Origin: Thermoactinomyces intermedius
GTDB lineage: Bacteria; Bacillota; Bacilli; Thermoactinomycetales; Thermoactinomycetaceae
Reading direction: 5' to 3' (one strand)
Assembly: GCF_016055025.1 (NCBI RefSeq)
Contig: NZ_JAECVW010000001.1
Length of the DNA stretch: 64,000 nucleotides
Within the stretch, counting starts at the first letter, position 1. Each line of letters begins with the position of its first letter. Below, piece by piece: positions 17,248 through 25,250 of this stretch. A program made the translations under genes and the position numbers. Under the pieces are notes generated by a model. The model was not told the origin of the DNA and made no database searches. It saw only the letters and a program-made list of their open reading frames with translations.

Positions 17248-17529
17248 GTGAAAAGATTAACGCCCATGGAGATTTTCAACAAAGATTTCAAGCAATCGTT
17301 GCGGGGTTATGATATTGAAGAAGTGAATAAATTTTTGGATCAGGTGATTGCAAGTTACGAAGATGTGTTGCAGGAAAATGAATATTTGAAGGAAGAAATC
17401 AAGAAGTTGAAAAGCGGGGGGAAAAAGGTGTCCCAGACAACGGGGCGCAATGCCGCCGTTAAAAACGATGACGTGATCAACGATATTCTCGCCCGGTTGG
17501 ATCGTTTGGAGAAAATCGTCCTTCGTTAA
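17248..17529 (+). CDS. gpsB: Cell division protein GpsB (DivIVA-like)
   Basis: 93 residues, GTG start. N-terminal DivIVA/GpsB membrane-binding domain LTPMEIFNKDFKQSLRGYDIEEVNKFLDQV, a coiled coil about residues 35-58 (YEDVLQENEYLKEEIKKLK), a linker, and a C-terminal helical trimerization segment NDILARLDRLEKIV. GpsB couples PBP1 to division and elongation complexes. The length is that of GpsB, not of DivIVA. A TATAAT lies about 40 nt upstream but no clear -35 was found. Confidence 0.93.
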   Translation: MKRLTPMEIFNKDFKQSLRGYDIEEVNKFLDQVIASYEDVLQENEYLKEEIKKLKSGGKKVSQTTGRNAAVKNDDVINDILARLDRLEKIVLR

Positions 17530-17635
17530 TACATAAAAACATGTGTGTAAAATGGCTGGCATCCGTATCAGATCAACATCAATCGGTTTCCTTCATTTTC
17601 GCCATGGAAGTATATTTTTATTAAAATTAATAATC

Positions 17636-17660
17636 AAACCCTCTTCCAAGGAGGTTTTTT
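17636..17660 (+). terminator. Intrinsic terminator upstream of the oppA-like gene
   Basis: aaaccctc/gaggtttttt hairpin about 110 nt after gpsB; ends the gpsB transcript. Confidence 0.65.
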
Positions 17661-17711
17661 GAATATTTTGCTGAATTAAAAAATAGTTTGAAGAAAAAAG
17701 GGGGGCATCGA

Positions 17712-19304
17712 TTGAGAAAAATATTGACGATGGGGATGGCAGCCATTTTCCTTTTGGCTGTGATGTTGAGCGGTTGCAGTACAAAAGCGGATCAAGGCGA
17801 CAAAATGCTCAATTTGAACATCACCGGTGAACCGACTTCCCTGGATCCGGCGCAAGCTTTTGATGAAGATTCCCTGGATATCACCCATAACCTGTTTGTC
17901 GGACTGATGCGCCTGGACGAAAATCATCAACCGCAGCCCGCCATTGCGGAGAAAGTGGAGACCAGTGAAGACGGACGGGTTTATACCTTTACGCTGAGAA
18001 AAACCAAATGGTCCGACGGAAGTCCGTTGACCGCCCATGACTTTGAATTTGCCTGGAAACGGGTGTTGAACCCGGAAACGGCTTCCAAAGCAGCTTTTCT
18101 GCTTTATTTTATTAAAGGAGCTGAAGCGTACAATCAAGGAAAAGCCGGTGTGGAAGAAGTCGGGGTTCAAGCGTTGGACGATAACACATTGCGGGTGGAG
18201 TTGGAAAAGCCGACGCCTTCCTTCCTCGAACTCACCGCCTATCCGGTTTATTCCCCGGTGAGCAAGCAGGCTTTTGAAAAAAATCCCGACATGTTCCAAA
18301 ATGCCCAAAACTATGCGAGCAACGGCGCGTTCCGGTTGGCTGAATGGAAGCACAACAATTATGTGAAAATAACCAAAAACGAAAATTTTTACAAAGCAAA
18401 TGAGGTCAAACTGGATGGAATTCATTTTTCGGTGATTACGGATAACCAGACCGTTTATCAGATGTTTCAAACCAAAAAATTGCATGTGGCGTCAAAGAGT
18501 TCCATCCCCGGGGAGCTGTTAACCCGTCTGATCGGGGAAGGGAAAGTGAAAACCATGGAAGGAAGCGGGCTTTCCTTTTTCCGGTTTAACGTGAAAGAGA
18601 AACCGTTTACCAACAAGAAGATCCGTCAAGCGTTTGCCCTGGCGGTCGACCGCAAACTGATCACGGAACAGATCGTGGGAAGCGGGGAAGAACCGGCTTA
18701 CGCTTATGTCGCTCCTTCCGTGCCGGACAATTTCCGTAAGGAAGGGGGAAATCTGATTGCAGACGGCCAGTATGAAAAGGCACGGCAACTCTTGGCCGAA
18801 GGGATGAAAGAAGAAGGATGGGATCGGTTACCGCCGGTGACGCTCATGTACAGCAATGCCACAGATAAAAACAAAAAAGTGGTGGAAGCCGTTCAGGAAA
18901 TGTATCGCAAACATCTGGGCGTGGAAATTCAATTGCAAGCCAAGGAGAAAAAAGTCTATTATGCCGATCAGGAAAACACCCGGTTTGTAATGAGCACCTC
19001 CAGTTTCCTGGCGGATTACAACGATGCTTATAATTACCTGGAAAGTTTCCAAACCGGGCATCCGATGAACCGAACCAATTGGAGCAATGAAAAATATGAT
19101 GCGCTGCTCAAGCAGGCATCCGAAACGGCAGATCCTGAAACAAGAAAGAAACTGCTGCATGAAGCGGAGGCGATTTTGTTTGACGATATGCCGGTGTTCC
19201 CGCTTTACTATTACAACACGGCCTATATGGAACAGCCGGGAGTCAAAGGCATCATCCGCCATCCGGTCGGTCCGAAAGATTATACGTATGCCGAAGTGAA
19301 TTAA
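17712..19304 (+). CDS. Orphan oligopeptide-binding lipoprotein (OppA/SBP_bac_5)
   Basis: 530 residues from TTG 17712, preceded by aaaaaagggggg; an in-frame TTG at 17688 lies before that site. Lipobox LSGC with Cys22. The mature protein is a family-5 solute-binding protein: GEPTSLDPAQAFDEDSLDITHNLFVGL, the DGSPLTAHDFEFAWKRVLNP signature near residue 110 and FTNKKIRQAFALAVDR near 300. It binds peptides for an Opp-type ABC importer, but no permease or ATPase gene is near, so it must partner with a transporter elsewhere or act as a sensor. Confidence 0.92.
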   Translation: MRKILTMGMAAIFLLAVMLSGCSTKADQGDKMLNLNITGEPTSLDPAQAFDEDSLDITHNLFVGLMRLDENHQPQPAIAEKVETSEDGRVYTFTLRKTKWSDGSPLTAHDFEFAWKRVLNPETASKAAFLLYFIKGAEAYNQGKAGVEEVGVQALDDNTLRVELEKPTPSFLELTAYPVYSPVSKQAFEKNPDMFQNAQNYASNGAFRLAEWKHNNYVKITKNENFYKANEVKLDGIHFSVITDNQTVYQMFQTKKLHVASKSSIPGELLTRLIGEGKVKTMEGSGLSFFRFNVKEKPFTNKKIRQAFALAVDRKLITEQIVGSGEEPAYAYVAPSVPDNFRKEGGNLIADGQYEKARQLLAEGMKEEGWDRLPPVTLMYSNATDKNKKVVEAVQEMYRKHLGVEIQLQAKEKKVYYADQENTRFVMSTSSFLADYNDAYNYLESFQTGHPMNRTNWSNEKYDALLKQASETADPETRKKLLHEAEAILFDDMPVFPLYYYNTAYMEQPGVKGIIRHPVGPKDYTYAEVN

Positions 19305-19405
19305 GCCCTCTTTGGTCCGGAAGTTTCAAGTGGATTTTTTTTACAAAGTAATTTTGCTTGAAACACACATACTAAAGACAGATCCGGACCATTTGGAGGG
19401 TAATG

Positions 19406-19792
19406 ATGGAAAATCGAGACAATCAATTTCAAAAGCAAGAAGAACGTCAGGAAGAACGTATGGAAAATCGCTCCTATCAGGAAAATAATCACAATCCTCA
19501 GCTGGATGAAGAGGTGGCACAAGAGGTTGCTCCCAATCCGGCTCTGATGCAGGACAGAAGGGAGAACCATAAAAGAAAGGAAGAGGCGGGAGGCTTCGGC
19601 ATTGGTTTAACCGCCTTGATTCTGTCCGTTCTTTCATTTTTTGTCTGGCCGTTTGTTTTATCCATTGCCGGGATTATTGTAGGGATTTTTGCCGTTCGGA
19701 AAAAAAGTGCTTTGGGATGGTGGGCGATTGCTGTTGGGATCGTTGCCCTGATCGTCGCACTCTTTTTATTTCCGTTCCGACTACTTTTTTAA
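19406..19792 (+). CDS. Small membrane protein with charged N-terminal tail (DUF4190-like)
   Basis: 128 residues; start ATG 19406 is 5 nt after GGAGGG (an adjacent ATG at 19403 is also possible). Residues 1-65 are highly charged and Gln/Glu/Arg-rich with an imperfect QEERQEERMENR repeat; residues about 68-125 hold two hydrophobic helices around GFGIGLTALILSVLSFF and SALGWWAIAVGIVALIVALF, a DUF4190-like hairpin. Likely cytoplasmic tail plus two membrane segments. Function unknown. Confidence 0.75.
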   Translation: MENRDNQFQKQEERQEERMENRSYQENNHNPQLDEEVAQEVAPNPALMQDRRENHKRKEEAGGFGIGLTALILSVLSFFVWPFVLSIAGIIVGIFAVRKKSALGWWAIAVGIVALIVALFLFPFRLLF

Positions 19793-19809
19793 TCACGTCC
19801 GGATCAGGT

Positions 19810-19844
19810 GAACAAGCCTTTCTTTTTCAGAAAGGCTTGTTCTT
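19810..19844 (+). terminator. Intrinsic terminator
   Basis: Fourteen-bp stem gaacaagcctttct/agaaaggcttgttc; its 3' arm also contains the -35 of the tRNA-Gly promoter. Confidence 0.8.
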
Positions 19845-19865
19845 ATGATAAAAATATGTTATAAT
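19837..19865 (+). promoter_or_regulatory. Promoter of tRNA-Gly
   Basis: TTGTTC, 17 nt, TATAAT, with the tRNA starting 15 nt after the -10. Confidence 0.65.
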
Positions 19866-19879
19866 TTAAAACGAAATTT

Positions 19880-19953
19880 GCGGATGTAGTTCAATGGTAG
19901 AACACTAGCTTCCCAAGCTAGGAACGCGGGTTCGATTCCCGTCATCCGCTCCA
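19880..19953 (+). tRNA. tRNA-Gly (anticodon CCC)
   Basis: 74 nt including encoded CCA. Acceptor stem gcggatg/catccgc, D-arm gttcaatggtagaac, anticodon stem ctagc/gctag with loop ttCCCaa, T-arm gcgggttcgattcccgt. Anticodon CCC reads GGG codons. Confidence 0.96.
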
Positions 19954-20039
19954 GTTTATTTTGTGAACGGACTGGAAGCGCTTTTAGGAAATGCACAATA
20001 AAGAGGGAATCATCCTGGAACCCCCTCCGAAATAAAAGC

Positions 20040-20072
20040 AAAGGCATTACTGTTTCAGTAGTGCCTTTTTTA
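20040..20072 (+). terminator. Intrinsic terminator downstream of tRNA-Gly
   Basis: aaaggcattact/agtagtgccttt stem with loop gtttc and a T-run; the roughly 85 nt between the tRNA and this hairpin hold no ORF. Confidence 0.75.
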
Positions 20073-20149
20073 TTTGTTTTAAAAAAAGTAGCCAAGGGTG
20101 CATCCGATCGAATAAAATAATGAAAATGGTGTAAAAAGGAGGAGCTTCG

Positions 20150-20791
20150 ATGCAGGAAAGGCAATATATCCGTGAGCAATTTACGCGTGAAGAAGATGAA
20201 GTGCTCAAGTCGATCGGCACCGGGCTTGAAAAACACGGATTCCCGCAAATTTCCGTGCCGCCGGAAGTCGGAAAAATGTTACATATGCTCGTGAAGATTT
20301 CCAATGCATCCAATGTTTTGGAAATCGGTGCTTTGGGGGGCTACAGCACAATTTGGATGGCCAGGGCGTTGCCGGAACACGGGAAGGTTATTTCGTTGGA
20401 ATTAAAGGAGGAGCATGCGCAATTTGCCCGTAAGAATATTGCCAAAGCGGGGCTTGGTGATCGGGTCGAATTGATCGTCGGCGATGCCATGGAAAGTTTA
20501 AATCAATTGGAGAAAGAACAAAAACGGTTTGATTTCTTTTTTATTGATGCGGACAAGCTGAATTACCCAAACTATCTGGAGAAAGCCATCCGGCTGTCAA
20601 ATCCCGGGGCCGTGATCACTGCGGACAATTTATTTCTTCGCGGCCGGGTGTTTGATGAGAACAATCAGGCACCTTCGCCGGTGACCATGCGCCGGTTCCA
20701 TCAGCAGATGGCCACGGATGACCGCTTGGAGTCCCTGATTCTTCCGCTGGGTGACGGTTTGGCCGTTTGCCGGGTAAAGGAACCCCGTTAA
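20150..20791 (+). CDS. Class I SAM-dependent O-methyltransferase (TrmR/YrrM-like, COG4122)
   Basis: 213 residues, ATG after aaaggaggagcttcg. SAM-binding motifs: VLEIGALGGYSTIWMARALP (about residues 60-80), KVISLELKEEHAQFARKNI, and the metal/catalytic FFFIDADKLNYPNYLEKAI with later ADNLFLRGRV. This is the bivalent-metal O-methyltransferase family that includes catechol OMTs and the Bacillus tRNA 5-hydroxyuridine methyltransferase TrmR; which activity applies is not certain. It stands alone without the mltG-udk neighbourhood. Confidence 0.85.
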   Translation: MQERQYIREQFTREEDEVLKSIGTGLEKHGFPQISVPPEVGKMLHMLVKISNASNVLEIGALGGYSTIWMARALPEHGKVISLELKEEHAQFARKNIAKAGLGDRVELIVGDAMESLNQLEKEQKRFDFFFIDADKLNYPNYLEKAIRLSNPGAVITADNLFLRGRVFDENNQAPSPVTMRRFHQQMATDDRLESLILPLGDGLAVCRVKEPR

Positions 20792-20836
20792 AAAAAGGAA
20801 CCCGAATTTTCCGGATTCCTCGGTTTCTGTCTGATT

Positions 20837-21082
20837 TTAATTTTTCTGTGTCGAGCCGGACTTCACAAGAAAACGAGCCATCCATTCATCGGATTTTCGG
20901 GCGATTTTCGGATAACGTTTCCGAAGTTTGAGAAGGATTCGTTCTGCCCAAGGAGTGGTTTTGGAAAGCAGGATCAATCCGATAAATGTAAATAAAAATC
21001 CTTGGAGAAATGGTGTGAAAAAACCAATGATTCCCAATATTAAAAAGGTCCATCCGAGAATGTTTGTCCAAAGTGTTTTCAT
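20837..21082 (-). CDS. Small two-helix membrane protein
   Basis: 81 residues if ATG 21082 is used; a TTG at 21094 adds four residues but directly abuts the aagggg site. Two hydrophobic segments (ILGWTFLILGIIGFF and GFLFTFIGLILLS) enclose TPFLQG, followed by a basic helix ERILLKLRKRYPKIARKSDEW. It resembles small PGPGW/DUF454-type membrane proteins of Bacillales, though the family is not certain. Function unknown. Confidence 0.65.
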   Translation of the reverse strand: MKTLWTNILGWTFLILGIIGFFTPFLQGFLFTFIGLILLSKTTPWAERILLKLRKRYPKIARKSDEWMARFLVKSGSTQKN

Positions 21083-21211
21083 GTCGATGTTCAAACCCCT
21101 TCAGCCCGTTTATCTTATATTTTTAGTATATCCCAGACTGCCTTGAATCAAAATGAAGTTTTTTTGGCAAATGTTGCACATAAATATGACCGTGACAAAG
21201 GGGGCAAAGCG

Positions 21212-21775
21212 ATGAGTTGTTTGGAAGAAATTTTGTCATATAATGAGAAGTTTGTAAAAGATAAACAATATGAACAATTCGCCACGGACAAATATCCCGA
21301 TAAACGGTTATTGATCGTCACTTGCATGGATACCCGGTTGACGGAGTTGTTGCCCAAAGCCCTGAACTTGAAAAACGGGGATGCCAAAATTCTCAAGACG
21401 GCCGGCGCCTTCATATCCGAGCCGTATGGAAGCCTGATGCGCAGCCTTTTGGTGGGCGTAACGCTTTTAAAAGTGGAAGAAGTGATGGTGATCGGCCATC
21501 ACGATTGCGGGCTGGTCGGTTTAACGGGCGAGCGGGTGCTTGAAAAATTAAAAGAGAGAGGAATCACCGAAGAGAAAGCGGATGAAATAGAAAAACAAGG
21601 AGTGGATGCCGAAAAATGGTTGTCCGGCATTCAAAGTGTGGAAGAAGGCGTGATGGAGAGCGTCCGTTTGATCCAAAACCATCCCTTTTTCCCCCGGGAT
21701 GTTCTGGTCCATGGCTTAACCATCGATCCCGAAACGGGAAAGTTGGAAGTGGTTTATGACGGAAGGAAAAAATAA
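21212..21775 (+). CDS. Beta-class carbonic anhydrase (YtiB-like)
   Basis: 187 residues from ATG 21212, with aaaggggg 8 nt upstream; a frame opening at 21143 has no ribosome-binding site. Hydrates CO2 to bicarbonate in the cytosol. Zinc ligands are seen as Cys in VTCMDTRL (with the catalytic Asp-Arg pair) and His-Cys in GHHDCGL; the KTAGAFI segment is also conserved. It is shorter than plant-type enzymes, like the small bacterial YtiB group. Confidence 0.9.
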   Translation: MSCLEEILSYNEKFVKDKQYEQFATDKYPDKRLLIVTCMDTRLTELLPKALNLKNGDAKILKTAGAFISEPYGSLMRSLLVGVTLLKVEEVMVIGHHDCGLVGLTGERVLEKLKERGITEEKADEIEKQGVDAEKWLSGIQSVEEGVMESVRLIQNHPFFPRDVLVHGLTIDPETGKLEVVYDGRKK

Positions 21776-21834
21776 TCTTCTTCTTTTTCGCAAAAACTGA
21801 TAAAATAAGTGGTAATTAAAAGGAGGCACTGCTT

Positions 21835-22305
21835 ATGGCACTGGCTACATTTGGAGCTGGATGTTTCTGGGGGGTTGAAGAAGTGTTCCGCCAAATTCCC
21901 GGTGTGAAAAACACCACCGTGGGCTATATGGGCGGAACCACGGAAAACCCGACGTATGAAGAGGTTTGCACGGATCAGACCGGCCATGCCGAAGTGGTTC
22001 AGGTCGAGTATGATCCGGAACAAGTCACTTATGAAGAATTGCTGGATGTATTCTGGAACAATCACAATCCGACGACACTGAACCGTCAGGGCCCTGATGT
22101 GGGAACCCAGTACCGTTCGGTGATTTTTTACCATACAGAGGAACAAAAACAGGCTGCGGAAGCGTCGAAAAAGCAATTGGATCAATCCGGCAAATGGAAA
22201 GATCCGATTGTGACACAGATTGAACCGGCCAGCACTTTTTGGCGTGCGGAAGAATATCATCAACGTTACTTGCAAAAACGCGGCTTATATGCCTGCCATT
22301 TATAA
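21835..22305 (+). CDS. msrA: Peptide-methionine (S)-S-oxide reductase MsrA
   Basis: 156 residues, ATG after aaaaggaggcactgctt. Reduces S-methionine sulfoxide in proteins. The catalytic Cys10 lies in GAGCFWGVEE; GYMGGTTENPTYEEVCTDQTGHAEVVQVEYDP and FWNNHNPTTLNRQGPDVGTQYRS are family hallmarks. No msrB domain or gene accompanies it. A second Cys near the C-terminus (YACHL) may resolve the disulfide. Confidence 0.97.
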   Translation: MALATFGAGCFWGVEEVFRQIPGVKNTTVGYMGGTTENPTYEEVCTDQTGHAEVVQVEYDPEQVTYEELLDVFWNNHNPTTLNRQGPDVGTQYRSVIFYHTEEQKQAAEASKKQLDQSGKWKDPIVTQIEPASTFWRAEEYHQRYLQKRGLYACHL

Positions 22306-22310
22306 TCAGA

Positions 22311-22345
22311 GAAAAAGGCGCTGACATCGGGCGCCTTTTTCTGTA
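22311..22345 (+). terminator. Intrinsic terminator of msrA
   Basis: gaaaaaggcgc/gcgcctttttc perfect 11-bp stem. Confidence 0.85.
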
Positions 22346-22359
22346 AGGAAGTGAATCGT

Positions 22360-22704
22360 GTGAAAGAAATGGTGGTCAAAGGCAAAGTCGTGGATGATAT
22401 GACCCGTTGTATCCATTACCATTCGGAGTTGGATATCATAGCGGTTAAGTTTGCCTGTTGCGGGCAATACTATCCATGCTATTTTTGTCATCAGGAAGCG
22501 GAGAATCATCCGGCCGTCCGTTGGTCGGCCCGCCATCTGCATGAAAAAGCGGTCTTCTGCGGTGTGTGCCGGCATGAAATGACCCTGAAGGAGTATCTGC
22601 AGGGGACGGGAGCCTGTCCCTCTTGCCGCGCCAAGTTTAATCCGGGTTGCCGGAAACACTGGCATTATTATTTCGACCCGTCTTTGCTGTCTTGTATCCG
22701 ATGA
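22360..22704 (+). CDS. CHY-type zinc finger protein
   Basis: 114 residues from GTG 22360 with aaggaag upstream. The zf-CHY pattern is complete: a CIHYHS start, ACCGQYYPCYFCH, HEKAVFCGVCRHEM and ACPSCRAKFNPGCRKHWHYYF, giving many Cys/His ligands for about three zinc ions. Bacterial stand-alone CHY proteins have no settled function. It follows the msrA terminator and has its own terminator. Confidence 0.85.
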   Translation: MKEMVVKGKVVDDMTRCIHYHSELDIIAVKFACCGQYYPCYFCHQEAENHPAVRWSARHLHEKAVFCGVCRHEMTLKEYLQGTGACPSCRAKFNPGCRKHWHYYFDPSLLSCIR

Positions 22705-22727
22705 GAAATTTGAAACGGATCTTCCGG

Positions 22728-22756
22728 CACCTGAATGGATGGCAGGTGTTTTGTTT
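22728..22756 (+). terminator. Intrinsic terminator of the CHY gene
   Basis: gcacctg.../caggtg stem followed by ttttgtttt. Confidence 0.65.
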
Positions 22757-22819
22757 TGTGTTAGAATGATGGAGTTATGAAAACAGGCATTCTTGTACAG
22801 CAGAAAGGAGGGGGGATCG

Positions 22820-23980
22820 GTGGTTTATTTGGATAACAGTGCAACGACACAAACCGATCCGGCTGTGATCCAGGTCATGGGGGATGTCATGCGCGAAGTG
22901 TTCGGAAATCCCTCTTCATTGCACGGCATCGGAGTGAAAGCCGAGCGGTTGCTGCAGCAGGCGCGCAAAGTGATTGCCGATGCACTCGGAGGATCGCCGC
23001 AGGAAATCATTTTCACCTCGGGAGGCACCGAAGCCAATAACATGGTGATTCGCGGGGTTGCCGAATCTTACTGCAACCGGGGAAACCACATTATCACGAG
23101 CCAGGTTGAACATCCGTCCGTGTATGATGTTTTTCAGTACCTGAAACAAAAAGGATGGAAAGTCACTTTTCTGCCCGTGAATGAAAAGGGGCAAGTGAGG
23201 ACCGAAGACGTCAAAGCCGCTTTGACCGATGAAACGGTTCTGGTTTCCATCATGCATGTCAATAATGAGACGGGAAGCATTCAACCGATCGGGGAAATCG
23301 GGCAATTATTAAAATCTTATCCCAAAGTGTTGTTTCATGTGGATGCGGTCCAATCTTTCGGAAAGATCCCGCTGAAACCGGCCGATGCCCATATCGACTT
23401 TTTAACCATGTCCGGCCACAAGATTCACGGGCCGAAAGGCATTGGTTGTTTATATAAACGGAAAAACCTGACCCTTCCGCCGCTTTTGATCGGAGGGGGA
23501 CAAGAGCAGGGACTTCGCTCGGGAACGGAAAATGTCCCGGCTGTTGCCGGCCTGGCCAAAGCGGTGGTGATGGCTGGCCAATCGGAGAAAGATTTTATTC
23601 AAAAATGCCAACGATGGAAAGAAATGCTCTTGGAGCGCGTGAAAGAGTTAAACGGTGTGAAAGTGAACGGAGATACGTCTTCCCGCGGTGGAGCCCCGTA
23701 TATTTTGAACTTGTCTTTCCCCGGATTGAAGTCCGAGGTGGTGGTCCATGCCTTGGAAAAAGAAAAGGTTTATGTTTCCAGCAAATCGGCCTGCTCCTCG
23801 AAAAAAGAAGAGCCTTCCAGAGTGTTGAAAGCGATGGGGCTGACCGATCAGGAAGCGATCGGCTCCATCCGGATCAGCATGGGGAGAATGAACACGGACG
23901 AAGACATCCGCCGATGCGGCGATGCACTGGTGCGTGTCATTCCGGAATTACAACAAGTCATGAAGGTGCATAAAGGATGA
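22820..23980 (+). CDS. nifZ: Cysteine desulfurase (NifZ/IscS-like), partner of ThiI
   Basis: 386 residues from GTG 22820, right after ggagggggg; an upstream in-frame TTG at 22793 lacks a site. PLP enzyme that makes persulfide sulfur from cysteine. The start VYLDNSATTQTDP, the PLP-lysine segment MSGHKIHGPKGIGCLY and the active Cys loop SSKSACSSKKEEPSRVL are seen. It overlaps thiI by 4 nt (ATGA), as in Bacillus nifZ-thiI, so it is likely the dedicated sulfur donor for 4-thiouridine in tRNA and for thiazole. Confidence 0.92.
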   Translation: MVYLDNSATTQTDPAVIQVMGDVMREVFGNPSSLHGIGVKAERLLQQARKVIADALGGSPQEIIFTSGGTEANNMVIRGVAESYCNRGNHIITSQVEHPSVYDVFQYLKQKGWKVTFLPVNEKGQVRTEDVKAALTDETVLVSIMHVNNETGSIQPIGEIGQLLKSYPKVLFHVDAVQSFGKIPLKPADAHIDFLTMSGHKIHGPKGIGCLYKRKNLTLPPLLIGGGQEQGLRSGTENVPAVAGLAKAVVMAGQSEKDFIQKCQRWKEMLLERVKELNGVKVNGDTSSRGGAPYILNLSFPGLKSEVVVHALEKEKVYVSSKSACSSKKEEPSRVLKAMGLTDQEAIGSIRISMGRMNTDEDIRRCGDALVRVIPELQQVMKVHKG

Positions 23981-25173
23981 AAAAGAACTGTATATTGTTG
24001 CGATATGGAGAGCTTGCACTAAAAGGCAAGAATAAAAAAGAATTTGAGAATCAGTTGGTGAACAACATCCGCCAAAAAGTGAAACGGTTTCCGGGCACGG
24101 TGGTGACCAAAAGTCCGGGCCGGATTTATATTGATCTGAATGAAGAATACTTCGAGCCGGTCATTCAGGCCTGTTCGGAAATTTTCGGTCTGGTGGGAAT
24201 CTGTCCCGCCATCCGCGTGGAAAAGGATTGGGAAAAAATCAAAGAGGCGGCATTGGCGCTGTTGAGTGAACGGAAGGAACGGGTGCAAACGTTTAAAATC
24301 AATGCGAAACGGGCCGATAAGCAATTCCCCATCCCTTCTCAGGAGATGAATCACCGGTTGGGCGGATTTTTGCTGGCCAAACTGCCTCATTTGAAAGTCG
24401 ACGTCCACGACCCGGACCTGACGTTGTTTGTGGAAGTGCGGAAGGAACATGCTTATGTGTACGGCGAGGATCTTCCCGGTTTGGGCGGTTTGCCGGTTGG
24501 AGTCAGCGGGAGGGTTTTGTTGATGCTCTCCGGCGGGATCGACAGCCCGGTCGCCGGCTTTCTGGCACTGAAACGGGGCGTGGAGTTGCAGGCGATTCAT
24601 TTCCACAGTTATCCGTATACCAGCGAACGGGCCAAACAAAAAGTGATCGACTTGGCCAAAATTTTAACCCGCTACGGGGGACACATCCGGTTGTATGTGG
24701 TTCCGTTCACCGAGATCCAAACGGAGATCAACAAGCATTGTTATGAATCGTACAGCATCACCATTATGCGCCGCTTTATGTTCCGCATCGCGGAGCAAAT
24801 TGCCAAAAAACACAAAGCGTTGGCGTTGGTGACCGGAGAAAGCCTCGGCCAGGTGGCCAGCCAGACCCTGGAAAGCATGCAAACAATTAATGCCGCAACG
24901 ACGATGCCCGTATTAAGGCCGCTGGTGGGAATGGATAAACAGGAAATTATGACCATCTCCAAGCGTATAGATACTTATGAAACTTCCATTTTGCCGTATG
25001 AAGATTGTTGTACGGTCTTTCTGCCGAAAGCGCCGAAAACCAAACCTCATCTGGATGTGGCCGAACGCCAGGAACGTTTGCTGGATGTGGAACGGTTGAT
25101 CCAAGAAGCTGTGGAAAACACGGAAATCATCGACTTGCGTCCGGAAGACGAAGAAGAATTTTCCTACTTTTAA
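23977..25173 (+). CDS. thiI: tRNA 4-thiouridine synthase ThiI
   Basis: 398 residues. N-terminal ferredoxin-like and THUMP region (about 1-165, with ILLRYGELALKGKNKKEFE), then the PP-loop ATPase motif LMLSGGIDSPVAGFLA near residue 180 and TGESLGQVASQT. It ends without the C-terminal rhodanese domain of the E. coli protein, as in Bacillus, consistent with direct persulfide transfer from the upstream desulfurase. Translationally coupled to nifZ. Confidence 0.96.
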   Translation: MKKNCILLRYGELALKGKNKKEFENQLVNNIRQKVKRFPGTVVTKSPGRIYIDLNEEYFEPVIQACSEIFGLVGICPAIRVEKDWEKIKEAALALLSERKERVQTFKINAKRADKQFPIPSQEMNHRLGGFLLAKLPHLKVDVHDPDLTLFVEVRKEHAYVYGEDLPGLGGLPVGVSGRVLLMLSGGIDSPVAGFLALKRGVELQAIHFHSYPYTSERAKQKVIDLAKILTRYGGHIRLYVVPFTEIQTEINKHCYESYSITIMRRFMFRIAEQIAKKHKALALVTGESLGQVASQTLESMQTINAATTMPVLRPLVGMDKQEIMTISKRIDTYETSILPYEDCCTVFLPKAPKTKPHLDVAERQERLLDVERLIQEAVENTEIIDLRPEDEEEFSYF

Positions 25174-25178
25174 GGTTG

Positions 25179-25214
25179 CGTTTGGCATGCGGTTTTCGTT
25201 CCGCATGCCAAACG
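25179..25214 (+). repeat. 14-bp perfect inverted repeat between thiI and rocB
   Basis: cgtttggcatgcgg, 8-nt loop, ccgcatgccaaacg. There is no T-run after it (gtcaaaatg), so it is either a processing or stability hairpin, an operator, or an atypical terminator. The next ATG (25251) starts 36 nt later. Confidence 0.8.
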
Positions 25215-25250
25215 GTCAAAATGAACATGACCGAAACGGGGGTCCGGTGT

